Part shown: piece by piece, positions 23,011-35,549 of the stretch
How positions within the stretch are numbered: position 1 is the stretch's first letter
How the letters are laid out: the number at the start of each line of letters is the position of its first letter
From: Merluccius polli
Lineage: Eukaryota > Chordata > Actinopteri > Gadiformes > Merlucciidae
Direction: 5' to 3'
Length of the DNA stretch: 64,000 nt
NCBI GenBank assembly: GCA_030340625.1
Contig: JAOPHQ010005441.1
Span: forward strand, 107,323 to 171,322
Program-made: the position numbers and the translations under genes
Notes under the pieces: model-generated
What the model saw: the letters and a program-made list of their open reading frames with translations, nothing else
Databases searched by the model: none
Told to the model about the DNA's origin: nothing

Positions 23011-23514
23011 GTGATGATTTAATGAACGCTGGGAATGCAAATTAACAAAGCAGGGAATTTAAAATTTCCTTTGATAAAACACCCCCGTAAAAAATAATAA
23101 TTGCAGAAGCGTTACCATCTTCCTATTTGAACTACATGTACACATACACACACGCATCTGTGTGTGTGTATGCATCTCTGGAATGTGCCCCCTGGTCCAA
23201 GATGTTTTTTTTTGTATTTTCTTTTGTATCCACAAAGATGTTTTTTTTGTGTGTTTTTTGTGTCCGTGTTCATGTTGTACGTGTCTTTCCTATTCTGTTC
23301 CTCTCGCCACAGAAAGGACACACACACAGCGGAAGACAGATGGTTTTAAAAGACACCAGGGGCCACTGTGGACGTTACCCGTTCGCTTGTTGGCTCCTTG
23401 GCTCCCCCTGTTTTTATCCTGTATTCCCCAGGTGTCTGGAAACACCAGCTGCATCTCGCGACTGCTGATATAAGAGAGGCTGGTGGTGTGAGCCTCCCAC
23501 ATAAACCGTGTCGC

Positions 23515-23812
23515 AGAAGACGTATAGGCCGATAGACGGAGATGGTTAGATAGACGTGGACATACGGACTTTGATAGAGACAAACATATGTGCAGCAGAC
23601 AAAACGGATAGACGGAGAAGAATGGATAGAGATGGACGGATACGGCGCGGTATACAAAAATAGACAGACAATTAGACAAGACAGATAGACATCGCAGACG
23701 CAGACCGGCGCGGCCAGACAGACACACAGACAGAAAGATGATACAGAACAGCATAACAACATAGACAAGACGGATAGCCGTAGACAGACAGGGATACAGA
23801 TAGAGACTAACA
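23515..23812. repeat. degenerate GATA/GACA (Bkm-like) tract
   Basis: About 300 bases dominated by GATAGACGGA, AGACAGA, GATAGAC and related tetramer variants. Minus-strand Cys/Leu/Ser-rich frames across it are artefacts of the repeat. Confidence 0.7.
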
Positions 23813-23999
23813 CTAGGAATGTTTTAATCCCTATTCATACGTTTCATTTTAAAAGCGTTACCTGTTTATAAAGCCAAGGCAGGTAACGAGAACGGGGGGG
23901 GGAGGGGGGAGTAGCTATTCCTCTGTCTGCTCTGCATTCAGCTGCCGGCTCATTTCATGCTTAAATACTTAGCATTTCTAACCCCTGGTGTGGCAGGGG

Positions 24000-26030
24000 C
24001 ACCTTTCTTTCCTCCACTTTAACAGGACATGCTTGAGTGAAGACAGAGGAAGTGGCAGTCATTATTTACCTGCAACGTCGCTCGTTCGCAGGGTGACTTT
24101 GTCTCCTCATATCGCCGTAGGAAGAAACTAAACTAAAATACCAATATTTATCGCTTAAAACCACACTCATTATGACATATTCCACTGGTGTATCCGTTTG
24201 TCCTGAGGTGACTAATGCAAGACTGTGATAAAACATCAATGGCTTGATTTGGCAATAACAATACTTTTTTTCCGGAAACTGAAATAAAAGTATGCATGGA
24301 AAAAGTATGTATACACGTCGGCCTATATCCCGGAAACCTCTTTTTCCCCTTTTTTTCAAAGTTCAGCTGGTATCCCTTGAGTGACTTGGGTTGATTAACC
24401 GTATTTCAAGATACTTATCTTTTCATAACGGTTGGCATTTTTCCTGGCGACCAATTCCAGAATTAAAATTAAAACCTTATAGCTTTGCCACTCCGCATCT
24501 AAGGCTCGACAAGAAAAAGCCAAGATCTAATTTCCCAATTGAGCGCCGACAGAGGGGTAGTTGAGCGGCGCCCCACCTGACACCGAGCCCAGAACCCAGG
24601 CGCCGCGTGTGAGGAGGGATGAAAACACGGCTCTCGCTAATTAAAAAGGCAGCATCTTTAAATCGCATGCTAATTATTTACGCCGCTAGAAACACCAACT
24701 GCCAAAGTGTTCACTCGAGAGCACAGCGATGGGTAAAACATGTTCAGAACAATGGTTTTTAATGTGATTTGGGCCAAAATATGTTTCATTCATAATAGGT
24801 CCTTTAATGATTTCCGTTTTGGGGGGGATTTTTTCCACGTTCACCAAATGTCACCGCGTAACCACGGCACAAAACTGAGCGGCCGCGATGAGCGTGTAGT
24901 TGGTAAACAGTTTGGCACAGAGAACACTGTTATTAGTGAGACGCTACCACATCCGGCTTTCATATCGCGCATTACACAGGGACGCCATTGATGGAGGATC
25001 GTGCTCGGCACACAACAAGAGCCAATTATTTGTTGAAGTACAGACACACTGATCTTCACAAACACACAAAACAACACAGCGTGCGACGCGGTGGCTAATT
25101 AACGATACAACCAGGCAGCGGAGGCACAAACTTCTATGGAAAAAAAAGAAGCACTGCAGCGCTTTTGACCAAACAGTTTTTTACTTGTTATCCGTTATGC
25201 ATCATTTGGCTTCTCCCAATGTGCGTTTTCCTACCTGGTTCCTCCAAGCGTCCTCAAAGGAGAGAGGCTTCTCAGGGAGCCGTCTCTCTGAAGACTCGCC
25301 TTTCATCCGTCGTCATTCAACACATTCAATCCTCTATCGGCTGAAGGTCAGGCGAGGTGGGGGCTGGGTTGTTAAATTCTCCTCAGAGCCGGCGGCTCAT
25401 AGACGTCTGTACTGTAACTGCAGAAAGAGCTGCAGAAATGAATTTGACCCGACCTGACCTGGTGTTTCTCTAACACGGGCCAAAACAAGGCAGACCAGGA
25501 GGAGTCCTTGGGTCCCAACATAAACCCTTTATACTTCGCTGGGGGGGGGCTGGCATCTTTCCTCCTGGTACCGACTGTACCGATTTCGTAGATATGAATC
25601 AGTTATGTGGATTACTGTATGAATGGCTTATTACACTGCACTCCATGATCAAGGTAATGGTTCTGATTTCCAACTTGCGTTCCTCGTCTACATTTCAACC
25701 GACATTACAATCTGTTGAACGTTGTAAAATTGCCAAAAACTGAGGTCTATTTTCTCGGTTTCCATCTGGAGTCCCTGCAGTGTCGATGGCCAAGTGCACC
25801 GGTGTTAATGGTGAAGCAGAAGACAGAGAGAGATCAGATTGCGGGTAATGATGTCTCATCTGTGTGTCTCTTCTTCGCATCATGCTTCATTCTGACATGA
25901 CACGGGATGGGAGAACGCAGGTGAGCTACAGCCACAGGTTTTAAACTATCCTGACTCCTTGCCAGGCCAGCTACTCTCTCCATTGCATAGCATTTAGCAT
26001 AGCCCTCCACTGGACTGAGGATAAACCCAA
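24000..26030. other. unassigned intron sequence
   Basis: Unique sequence with no recognised gene or tandem array. 24640-24990 is repeat-free and is a candidate conserved element (see findings). Confidence 0.5.
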
Positions 26031-26046
26031 CTCAGAAACAAGTCAA

Positions 26047-26048
<2 letters not shown>

Positions 26049-26098
<50 letters not shown>
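26049..26098. repeat. (CT)n microsatellite
   Basis: A pure CT array of about 25 units. Confidence 0.95.
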
Positions 26099-26101
<3 letters not shown>

Positions 26102-26194
26102 TACACACCCAACCATATTGAGTATATTGTACACAGTCAAGTAAAGGGGAGCTGTTCTTTTTTGTTATTGAGAAAGTCATAGAGAAGTGAGGAT

Positions 26195-26328
26195 TACACA
26201 CACACACACACACACACACACGGCCTTGTGTTTACTTGTGTGGGGGGCCATGGGGCCATGTAAACCCAGCCCAGGCTGCTTTGTCAAAAGGGGAATAAAA
26301 GCGCCCCCCCCCCCACACACACAGAGCC
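26195..26328. repeat. (CA)n and poly(C)11 cluster
   Basis: A CA array at about 26196-26221, and 11 C (26304-26314) followed by CACACACA. Confidence 0.85.
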
Positions 26329-26584
26329 GCCGTGCAAGGCCTCGTTATCGTCTGGGGAACCGGGAGAGGAAGAAGCGATGGGAACGCGGCGAGTGGCGCT
26401 TTGAAAGGAGCGTTGGTCATCTGGCGGCCGAGGCCCGGGGGAGGGGGCATTTCAAGGTCCTGTGATCGCCCGACGCGGGATAATCAAGCGCGAGACAATG
26501 GACATTTGACGAAGACGAGACAATAGCACCGTGACGAAGACGGACCATTGGTCCACACACAGGCCGCCCTTTTATTATATTCCA

Positions 26585-26599
26585 CCCCCCCCCCCCCCC
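26585..26599. repeat. poly(C) tract, 15 bases
   Basis: Fifteen consecutive C, preceded by two short GACGAAGACG repeats at about 26507-26541. Confidence 0.85.
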
Positions 26600-27444
26600 T
26601 TCCTCGCTCGTTGCGTTTCTTTTACAAATCCACTCTCATTAGCATGTCGCGTTGTGGGGCGACCGTCACTTCCTTCCAGCCGCAAGCCAGAGCTGTCAGA
26701 TGAAATGGTGAACACGGCGTGTCGTTTCCCTAGTGATGCAGGCCTTGGGAAAAATATATCAAACATTTCGGTGCGGCGGCGTTGACTGGGTGGTAAGATT
26801 CGCTCCTGCCGTCCACCGGCGGTGTGTTTCTCTCTCTCTCTCATCTGTGCATGTATGCCTGTGTGCTTGTGTTTTACATGTGGCGGATAGCATTTCATCT
26901 CATAATACATTTTGTGTGTTCGTTACGACAGCGAGGAACAGGAAGCGGCAGACTTATCGCAGGATCTTCCCCACAACGCCGCTGTGGGCGTCCACAGACG
27001 AGAGCACAGACCGGACGTGTATTTGGATCCCATGATTAGCCTGAAAGAGACAGACCACTGTAGGGGGTGTGTGTGTGTGTGGGGGGGGGTCGCGTTTCAA
27101 CATTTGACAACGCATGTACCCCTCGACCCACTTTCGCTCACCGCAGTTGCTAATCACAGTACTTCATGCAGAGGGAACGCTTCGCTTTCAACAGCAACAG
27201 AAAGCAATCCCCGTCGCCATCGCCCTATCGCAGTACTTTGTAAAGAAGCGCACAATCAACTGCCAATCAAATGCCGGCGAGACCCATGGGGAGATGTGGT
27301 TGGCCCTGATAACTCGTGCTGATAGAACCAATCAGATCTCTCTCTCTCATCGCATCACTTCACCATTCGGTTTATCTCTCTCCGTCACTGTTCTCCACTC
27401 AACTGACTACAGCTTTACATTCAGTGCATGTTTCAGATATGCCC

Positions 27445-27520
27445 GAGAGAGACACAGGGAAGGGAGACAGAGAGAGAGACAGAGAGAGAGACAGAGAGAG
27501 AGACAGAGACAGACAGAATA
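27445..27520. repeat. (GAGACA)n-type array
   Basis: Repeated GAGAGAGACA units on the + strand. Confidence 0.9.
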
Positions 27521-27879
27521 GAGGGAAAAATAAGGTTTACCCTCAAAGATGCCCTCCCGGCATTCAGAAGGAGCAGGAAGACGCCCCGCGACAGATTTAT
27601 CCAATGCTGTGAATGTTGTTTATGTGCTGATGTTTATGTATCGCTCGGTTTTATGAGACGGTTTGAATGGTGCCAGGAAAACAACAACAAGACATTTTAA
27701 ATGTTGAATCCAAGCTGGCCACACGCGACGCCGCATGTAAATCAAGGTGTGGGAAAATCATGACACCCCCCCCCCCCCCTCGTAATTACTGCTGGGAAGG
27801 GATAATTTACCTCTCTTGTACTGCACTTCAAAACTTCAGAATAAGGTTTATGCACCAAGAATATTTAGCATTGTAAAGC

Positions 27880-30280
27880 CATATGGCAGGCGGTAATGCT
27901 GAAACACTCAATTTATGTTGTTTTACATCATTTAAAAAACAATTTGCTTTAATATCCCTCAAGCACAACCAAAACTGAAGACTAATTGTATTCGGTACTT
28001 CATGTTTGTTATTTTACACAGCATTCGATTTTAAAGGACTGCCTGCATTGAAAACGACAACTAATTGCATATTCCATACATTTGCGTTTTTGCTACCCAC
28101 TACGTTTAATGTGGACCGCCGGGCTATCACTTCCTGACTGGCGGGATCATGTGACACCACCGCTATTTTGGTGCCAGGTTCTGGGAGTCACCGACGCCAC
28201 CAGCCACAGCAGCAGGCGATATGTGAGCAATTTAGCGCCTGAGTGCACGTCGCACGTCGCCATGGTGGCACCAGGGATGCGTCAAGACAGATTACAGATT
28301 ACAACATCAGATTAGATGTACCTTTTAATTGGGGATACTGGGACTGTGTGTCTCGCAGCAGATGCTGAAATGGGTTTCACCTTTTAAATCTTTACGCTTT
28401 AGCGTGGCGACCAGGGATTATCTCAATCAGGTAGGTTGGTAAATCCACTTCCAAATAAATAGACTTTAGAAATACATAAATGAATAAAAAATAGGATTTA
28501 GTTACTGGTATGTCTGCTTTAAATCAATTGAAATGCATAACTCGAGAAATACATAAATAAACAAACAAAATGTTGTTTTTGGTAGATGGGGTTTTGGTAA
28601 ATCAATGAAAAATAATAAATCACATTAATATATTATGGGTAGGCCTTGCTTTTGGTTTAAATATTGGGGTGGCTTAGGTTACCCAAGATGTAACCAGATT
28701 GTGTTTATTCACAATCAGGCTGTGGCAGTTTCCATGTCGTCTTGGCAGGGCCTACTGTGCTGCGACTTGGTCACCGAGGGCACACATCAATAAGCCTCTT
28801 TGTCAACAAATGAGGGCTTCGCTCAAGCTAAATGCTAATAATCTAAACATACTTGGCAGACATTACTTATTTTTTCGCAGAAAAAGAAAAAAAAAGATGG
28901 CAAATGGAGGATTACATTTTTTATGATGCCACTTGGCTCAACATGTCCCAGTCATTAGCTTGGTGAGGAAAAGGGTTTACCCAAACCGTACATAATCCTG
29001 GCTGAGATGAAGGTCTTCAACCGCAGCCCGGCGTTCTCCACAACTACGATAGAGACTGCATGATGATGATGATGATGATGAGAGAGAGAGGGAGACAGCG
29101 CTCGGGTTGACTTTTCCTCTAGCTCGGAAAAGTGCAGAAAGATTTGAATGCAACACAGTTATCCTGCCATTCCAGATTGAACAGAGTGGTGCCAAAAAAG
29201 AAACATGTTGAGATGATCAAAAAGTGTATTTTTGCCTTGTTGGAATCAACTGAAAGAAAAACAATTGCAGTCATAACCGTTTTTATTTCCAACTGCCTTG
29301 TTTTAGTTTTCTTTGCTCGAGACTAGCCCTGCAAAGCCCGGCGTAGACACATCCCATGATGTGCAGACAGTGGGGTTGAAGACTTTTCAGCGAGACCATG
29401 GCAGGTTGGCCTTATTCTGCGCGTTGCAGATACTCCTGACAGTTTGATTAAGATTATAGAAAGCAACTGGCAATATTCTAATAGTCTCCGCTCCCTTGAA
29501 AAAGCGAGGCGAGGCAAAGCTCTCAAAGGATGTACTGGCATTTAACGCTGCTGCGCTTCACTTGATTGGCGCTGTGAATTAGCAAAAAAAAAACACAAAC
29601 CGAATGCAGAGCACTCTTTAATGCCACCGAGACTCGGGAGATGTGTTTTATTCAGTGTTCAATGTGCCATGAAATGCATGCTAACCTCTATTTGAGAAAC
29701 TGTTTTTATTAAGCTTTGAGGATGATTTATTGGCAGAGGCGTTAATTGCACAAATCACATGGTCTGGGTAAAATACAGATATGTGAAGTTGTATGTTTGA
29801 TACATATGGTTATACGCAGCATGAATGAATATAATCCCGGTCAGAAAGCTTTGGTAAACATCTCCTGCTTCATATTTGAGTCATGATTCACACCATGCCA
29901 CGGAGCTACTGTGAGGTAGAAAGAGGCAGAGAGAAAGCAAAAGAGCAAATGTCAGAAAGATAGCAATAAACAAATACGTGCAATAAAAAGTGATTTAAAG
30001 TTCCAGACAAAAGAATGAAAACAAACTGTCCTTGATCATAGATTTAACAGATTGCATCATGACCCGCAAAGGCAAGAAAGACTGAAAACAATGAAAGGAC
30101 AGGTTATGAGTGCGATGAGGAATGGCGAAATGGGTGCGGCCCTAAAAGGATTGTTTAAAGACGAGGTGTAACTGCATTCAGGCTGTAACCGGCTTCCTAA
30201 ATACGCCATGTCTCCCAGTAAAACGGGCGATTAGCGCTAGAGAAAGCGCAGAAAAACTAATGTGGTTTTCTCCCATGGGA
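27880..30280. other. repeat-poor intron sequence
   Basis: AT-rich unique sequence. The only tandem array is (GAT)n(GA)n at 29060-29091. 29540-29800 looks like a possible conserved non-coding element (see findings). No exon is recognised. Confidence 0.5.
29060..29091. repeat. (GAT)n plus (GA)n
   Basis: Seven GAT units run into five GA units. Confidence 0.9.
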
Positions 30281-30639
30281 TTTAAATGGATTGTGCAAAA
30301 ATCGTCACAAAACTCACGGTACCCCACAGCACGCCACAAACTGTCCAATCACATGGCCGAACGTGCGGCGCACTACAGGCTATTTGCATGAAGTGAAACG
30401 ACATTATACGTTTGTCCCACCCCCTTTGTGGCCCCGCAAAAACAAAAGTGCGCTGTCCCATGATCCTTTGCGCCGCACGCCGACGTGTCCGATAACGAGC
30501 GGAGCCGCGCGGATAGTCTGCAACTTCGGCCCGTTGAAGGCTTTCTACGAGGGGGAGCGTAAGTAGGCACTCATGTTTGCACCTTCATGGACAGGACGGC
30601 GAAACGAGAGAGGGGGCGTGACGTAGCATAGGGCCGCGA

Positions 30640-30708
30640 GTTGGAATCGAACGACGGTGCGTTAGCCTCCGCGGTTAGCGCACTAGCAGGCTAACGGGCT
30701 GAACCACC
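30640..30708 (-). mobile_element. tRNA-like SINE head
   Basis: Read on the minus strand, GGTTCAGCCCGTTAGCCTGC followed by TAGTGCGC resembles a decayed box A region. About 40 bases on, GTTCGATTCCAACTCGCG is a near-perfect Pol III box B. No L2-like tail is seen. It could alternatively be a tRNA pseudogene. Confidence 0.45.
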
Positions 30709-30960
30709 TAATGACAGGGCCGGTTAAAACCCTGCCCTGCGTGGTCCGTGAAAAGTGTCTCACCCCATGGGAAATTAGCCGACAAAGGTGGAACAAGGTC
30801 CCTTATCATATCGTGACATCTCTCTCTAACCTGTGGCGGGAGAAACCCTCCGACTGAGGAGGCTGCTGTTGCCCCGACGATTGATCGAAGCGATGCTGTG
30901 TTGCGACAGCCCTTTAAAAACACGCACACCCCCATACACTGTTCTGCTGCATTGTCAGCA

Positions 30961-31025
30961 GGGGGGGGGGGGGGCGGGCACGGCAAATCATTATGCTTAC
31001 TAACAACTTCCATCCCCCCCCCCCC
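30961..31025. repeat. poly(G)14 and poly(C)12
   Basis: Fourteen G (30961-30974) and 12 C (31014-31025) followed by a run of A. The two are complementary and about 40 bases apart. Confidence 0.85.
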
Positions 31026-31057
31026 AAAAAAAAAACAAAAAACAAAACTGCATGACA

Positions 31058-31519
31058 GACAGTGAGAGAGAGAGAGACAGAGACACAGAGAGAGAGAGAG
31101 AGGGAAGGAGGGATGCAGAGAGTGAGAATAGGGAGGGACAGTGATTGAGAGAGATAGGGAGAGAAGAGAAAGAGAAAGGCAAGATGAGAGAGAGAGACAA
31201 CAACAGTGGGAGAGAGAGTAGGAGAGAGAAAGTGAGGGAGAGCGAGCGAGAGAGCGGGAGAGAGAGAGAGAGAGAGCAAGAGCGATAGGGAGACCGAAGA
31301 AGACGGTGAGAAAGGAAGGGACAACTAATGATGCATACTAAAAATGTCCCCAAAAACAACTAGAAGAGAAAGCGAGAGCGATTTTCGAGAGAGAGCGAGG
31401 GAGAGAAGGAGCAAGAGAGAGAGATGGGGGGGGGGGGGGGGGGGGGGGGGAGGGAGCGAGAGATAAAGAGCAAGGGAGGAGAGGAGAGGACAGAGATGAT
31501 GATGGGGGGGGGGGGGGGG
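31058..31519. repeat. purine-rich GA array with poly(G)25 and poly(G)16
   Basis: About 460 bases that are mostly A and G on the + strand: degenerate GAGA/GGGA with 25 G at 31426-31450 and 16 G at 31504-31519. Minus-strand Ser/Leu-rich frames here are artefacts. Confidence 0.9.
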
Positions 31520-31649
31520 CTTGGGGACCTAGTTCAGCGTGTCAGTAATGGACCACTAACATACCATTTGACTTGTGTGGCTGATCGATCAGAGTCCCGG
31601 CGGACATGTGCTGCCTCAGCCAGCGGAGGGGGGGGGACTCAGTTGGCTG

Positions 31650-33260
31650 GTGATCCTAATTTGTTGGCTCGTGTCGGGATAAATAGGGATTAAACACAGT
31701 GTTTGATCTGGAAATTGAACAAAAAAGTTGTCGAGTGGAGAAGAAAGTGGGGGCGGACAAACAAAAAAGGAAAAAAGCTTTGGCGGGGACTGGGAGGCAG
31801 GTTCGGGATGGAAAGGCAGACAAAATGGCCGTGTGTCCAAGTGATTTTATTCATGGGTTCATTCATTTTTTATGATTATTAATCATTTGATTTGTTAAGG
31901 TTTGTTTTAGTTATTAGAAATACAGAATTGGTTAAGCAAAGGACGATGCTCCTGAATACTCATAAAGCAAATGTAATTTATGTCTGGTGTGGTTTAAAGT
32001 ATTCACATTTATTTTCCCCTCCTCTGCATTTTTCTTTTCACCGGTACCCTACTTTCTGGTGTGCGACCTTTACAGTTTTGCTATGTTATTTGCCATGAAA
32101 GATAAGCATATATGTATCTTGGTTTCTTAAAAGTCATCTCTTGATTTCCTTCATCAAAAGGGAAATGTTACCCGGAGGACTATTCGGTTGATGTGTTAAA
32201 TCATACTTGATCACTTGGGAACATGTAAACTTCTTATTACGCAGAAAACAAATCTATTCAGACAAAAATGAACAGCAGTCACAAGTATCTTTCGATCAAG
32301 ACGCACAACAGAAACATTCAATGATAAAATCATCCCGCTAATGAAAATTAATCTCCCCATGATCATTTCTAAGAGATTAATTTCCCCCACCAAGAAAAAA
32401 AGAAAAATGTTCATTCTCCAGAAATGGAAATGTCAAGCCATAAAACCTACCGACAGTTCCAGTGTGCGGCATAATACCATAATTATGCTAAAGGGAAGGC
32501 GGGAAAACAATGTATAGTGGGTCTTTTGTCCATTTCACACACGCTTTGTTGCCTGATGGGCAGGCATCATTTCACTTATCTCCAGAAGTAGTGGAGGAGG
32601 AGATACCAGACTCTGGTCCTTCAGCTGAATGGCTGGCGGCCACTATACAGATGAGAAACTGGATTGGATTTCCATGAAAAGGTAGGACCCAATGAGTTCT
32701 GTGAGAGTCGGGGATACCATAATGGTTCATTAAGACACACAATGTCACGCAGGGCCTGAAGGGAGAAGGAGATGAAAAAACACGAACAGATCAGACAGGA
32801 AACCGCATTAAGGAGACTCAACTCGCTACACTGCGCTATCACGCACACACCGCGCGCACACACACGCGCACGTGCACACATTTTATCCTATTCAAAAACT
32901 GGTAGTACACGTTTACTTTATTTCAATATACAGAAATTCCAGTTGAAACGTCATCATGAAAATGAAGGTTGCACATTATGGTTAAAAAAACGCAGGCAAA
33001 AAAAATAATAAAAAGAAAAGAATAGGAAATGTGAGGCAGAATCTTTACCAAGGTCACAGTTGCTGGGCAACTAGTTTCAAAGGGTTATAATAATAATAAT
33101 AAGAATAATAATCAAACCATATTGTTTCTCCTGTTTAGTGTACAGCCTTTAAATAATTCATACACCGTTGTCAAATGTACATCATAAATAACATCTAGTA
33201 CACACTCACACCTTTTTCTTCTTTTTGAAGATAGGATAAAATAAGATGGTACTTTATCTT
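31650..33260. other. unassigned intron sequence
   Basis: AT-rich unique sequence with short A-rich and CA/CG-rich patches (about 32845-32880). No gene, SINE or transposon end is recognised. Confidence 0.5.
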
Positions 33261-33261
33261 A

Positions 33262-33262
<1 letters not shown>

Positions 33263-33315
<53 letters not shown>
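33263..33315. repeat. (CT)n microsatellite
   Basis: A pure CT array of about 26 units. Confidence 0.95.
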
Positions 33316-34171
33316 ATATAACAATATTTTATTATAAAGTTTCTTAAACATATAGCCTACACAGATATACAAACTGTAGGAGCCAAATTAAAATTTTAAT
33401 ATAAATTGTGTGTGTTTTTAGTATGTGTTTGTTCCCTATATTAGTGTTACCTTTCTTATGATAATCATTGGTGTGCAGATTATATAAGGGTTCTCATTGG
33501 TTGGTCGATATACACTGTTAGATGCAAGTTATAGTTAATTTGTGGAAATGCGTTGTGGCACATAAACACAGCACTGCGGAGGTTAGTTTGGAGTAGTTAA
33601 GAGTGGCGCCACATGGTTTTCTGACCGCGTCAATACGTTTAGACGTAAAGGAATACGGTAAAGAAACGAGGAATAAATGAAACATCATTTTAACAAAGGA
33701 GTGGGATCACTGTTTACTGGAATAAATCAGGCCAACACACTCTCCCTCGCACACTAAGGAAATAAGAATTAAAGGATAATACCAAAGACTGTAGGGACAA
33801 TACAAACCCAACACCGATTTAACCCAACATATAACCAAATGTAATAGTTTGGCCTGTGATACGCTGTGCGCGTATCCATATGGGCAGGAGTTAGACCGTC
33901 CCGTGGTCATTATTGTATTGTGTGGCGAATAACTGTTTAAACTGATTTTACTGCATGTCTGGATTGCTCCTGACAATGGTGCGATGGCAAACATACGTGT
34001 GTGCATCCGCACGCCGGTTATTACACGGCTTATGAGAAACGACGTGTATAATGTAGTGCACCACACATTCGACAGTCAGTGTTAAAGTGACAATTAACTG
34101 TAATCTCTCTTGCGGTTGAATGGCAGCTGTGGTGTCACTACATAAGAAAAGTTGGATGAGAAAGAAAACCC

Positions 34172-34556
34172 TCCACCACCACCCCTACCTCCACCACTTC
34201 CACCTCCACCACCACCCCTACCTCCACCTCCACCACCCCTACCTCCACCACCTCCACCACCACCCCTACCTCCACCACTTCCACCACCCCTACCTCCACC
34301 AACTCCACCACCTCCACCACCCCTACCTCCACCACCTCCACCACCCCTACCTCCACCACCTCCACCACCCCTTCCACTTCCACCACCTCCACCACCCCTA
34401 CCTCCATCACCCCTTCCACTTCCACCACCCCCACCACCTCTATCTCCACCACCCCTTCCACCACCACCACCACCACCAATTCCCCTACCTCCACCCCCTA
34501 CCTCCCCTACCACCGCCACCACCCCTAACTCCCCCCCACCTCCACCACCACCACCG
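34172..34556. repeat. CCACCT/CCACCCCTA minisatellite, ~385 bp
   Basis: A long degenerate array of CCACCT, CCACCACCCCTACCT and CCACTTCCA units with no G on the + strand for almost the whole length. The minus strand is GGTGG/GGGG-rich and can form G-quadruplexes. Three frames are open across it (poly-Pro, His-rich and Gly-rich readings), which is expected for a stop-free repeat and not evidence of a gene. Confidence 0.9.
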
Positions 34557-34862
34557 CCGCCAGTCTCTCGCCGACGGCTCGCGGCAGTGAGGGGAGAGCA
34601 TGATGTCTGGGATGAATATCTCTTAGCCCCCCTCTCCCCTGGGGGACGGCCAGCTCCAGCCGGCTCCCTAGCCAAGACTCAGAGTGCCTTGGACCTGGAG
34701 GTCAGCATCTCATTTTACACGGACAGAAATCTATTATAAAACCTATCTGTCCTCGCATGCATGCCGTCCACCGAGGGTTAGGGATGGGGAAGGGGTCCCC
34801 TCTAATTGTTTTTCCTACGCCGCTGAGCTGACCTGCTTACACTAGAGAAGAGTCTACTATAC

Positions 34863-35146
34863 TTCAGGCGGGAGTGATGAAGAGAAAGATAGAGAGGGAG
34901 GGAGGGAGTGAGGGAGGGAGATGAATGAAGGAAGGGAAGGTGAAAGGAAGGCAGGAGGGAGTGAGGGAGAGAGAGAGATAAAGGAAGGAAGGAGAAAGGA
35001 AGGCAGGAGGGAGTGAGGGAGAGATGAAGAGAAAGAGAGAGACACAGAGACAGAGAGAGAGAGCGACAGAGAGAGAGAGAGAGAGAGACAGAGAGAGAGA
35101 GAGAGCGAGAGAGAGAGAGAGAGAGAGAGTCAGAGAGAGAGAGAGA
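34863..35146. repeat. GGAAGG/GA purine tract
   Basis: About 285 bases of GGGAGGGAG, GAAGGAAGG and GAGAGACAGAGA units. Nearly all purine on the + strand. Confidence 0.9.
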
Positions 35147-35256
35147 CTGGATGCAGCTGGTGGGTGCAGATATTGTTGTTGTTCCTGTTTACCCTTTGGT
35201 GTTTCTTCTTTATGTTCAGTGTTGCATACAGGAGCTTGTCTTTTTCCATTTACAAT

Positions 35257-35290
35257 TTAGCCATTTTGCAGATGCTTTTATAACAGTTTT
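35257..35290 (-). mobile_element. possible SINE tail remnant
   Basis: TTTAGCCATTTTGCAGATGC followed by TTTTATAACA resembles the reverse of the family tail (TTTAGCAGATGCTTTTATCC). Only the tail is present. Confidence 0.35.
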
Positions 35291-35549
35291 CACCATTATT
35301 TATCATCATGTCCTCAACCGCCAGAAACATCCAACATGCTACAAAAAGATATGGCGACTTTGTTGTCAGGGACAAACTCCACGTGCAACTGAAATGTTGC
35401 AGGTATGGAAGCCCATAGTGAAATTGTCTTTCATGAAAAGCCAAAGTTGTCGTCCACGGTCACCGGCTCCACTGAAAGCTGTCCTCCTAAAGTGGGCTCT
35501 TAGAGGCCAGTCATGAAAGAACATGCCAGAAAATGTGTTTTTATTTACG

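Noticed and set aside
34094..34739. Long open frames on both strands (poly-Pro, His-rich, Gly-rich)
   Set aside because: They are created by a stop-free CCACCT minisatellite, with three readings open at once and no domain.
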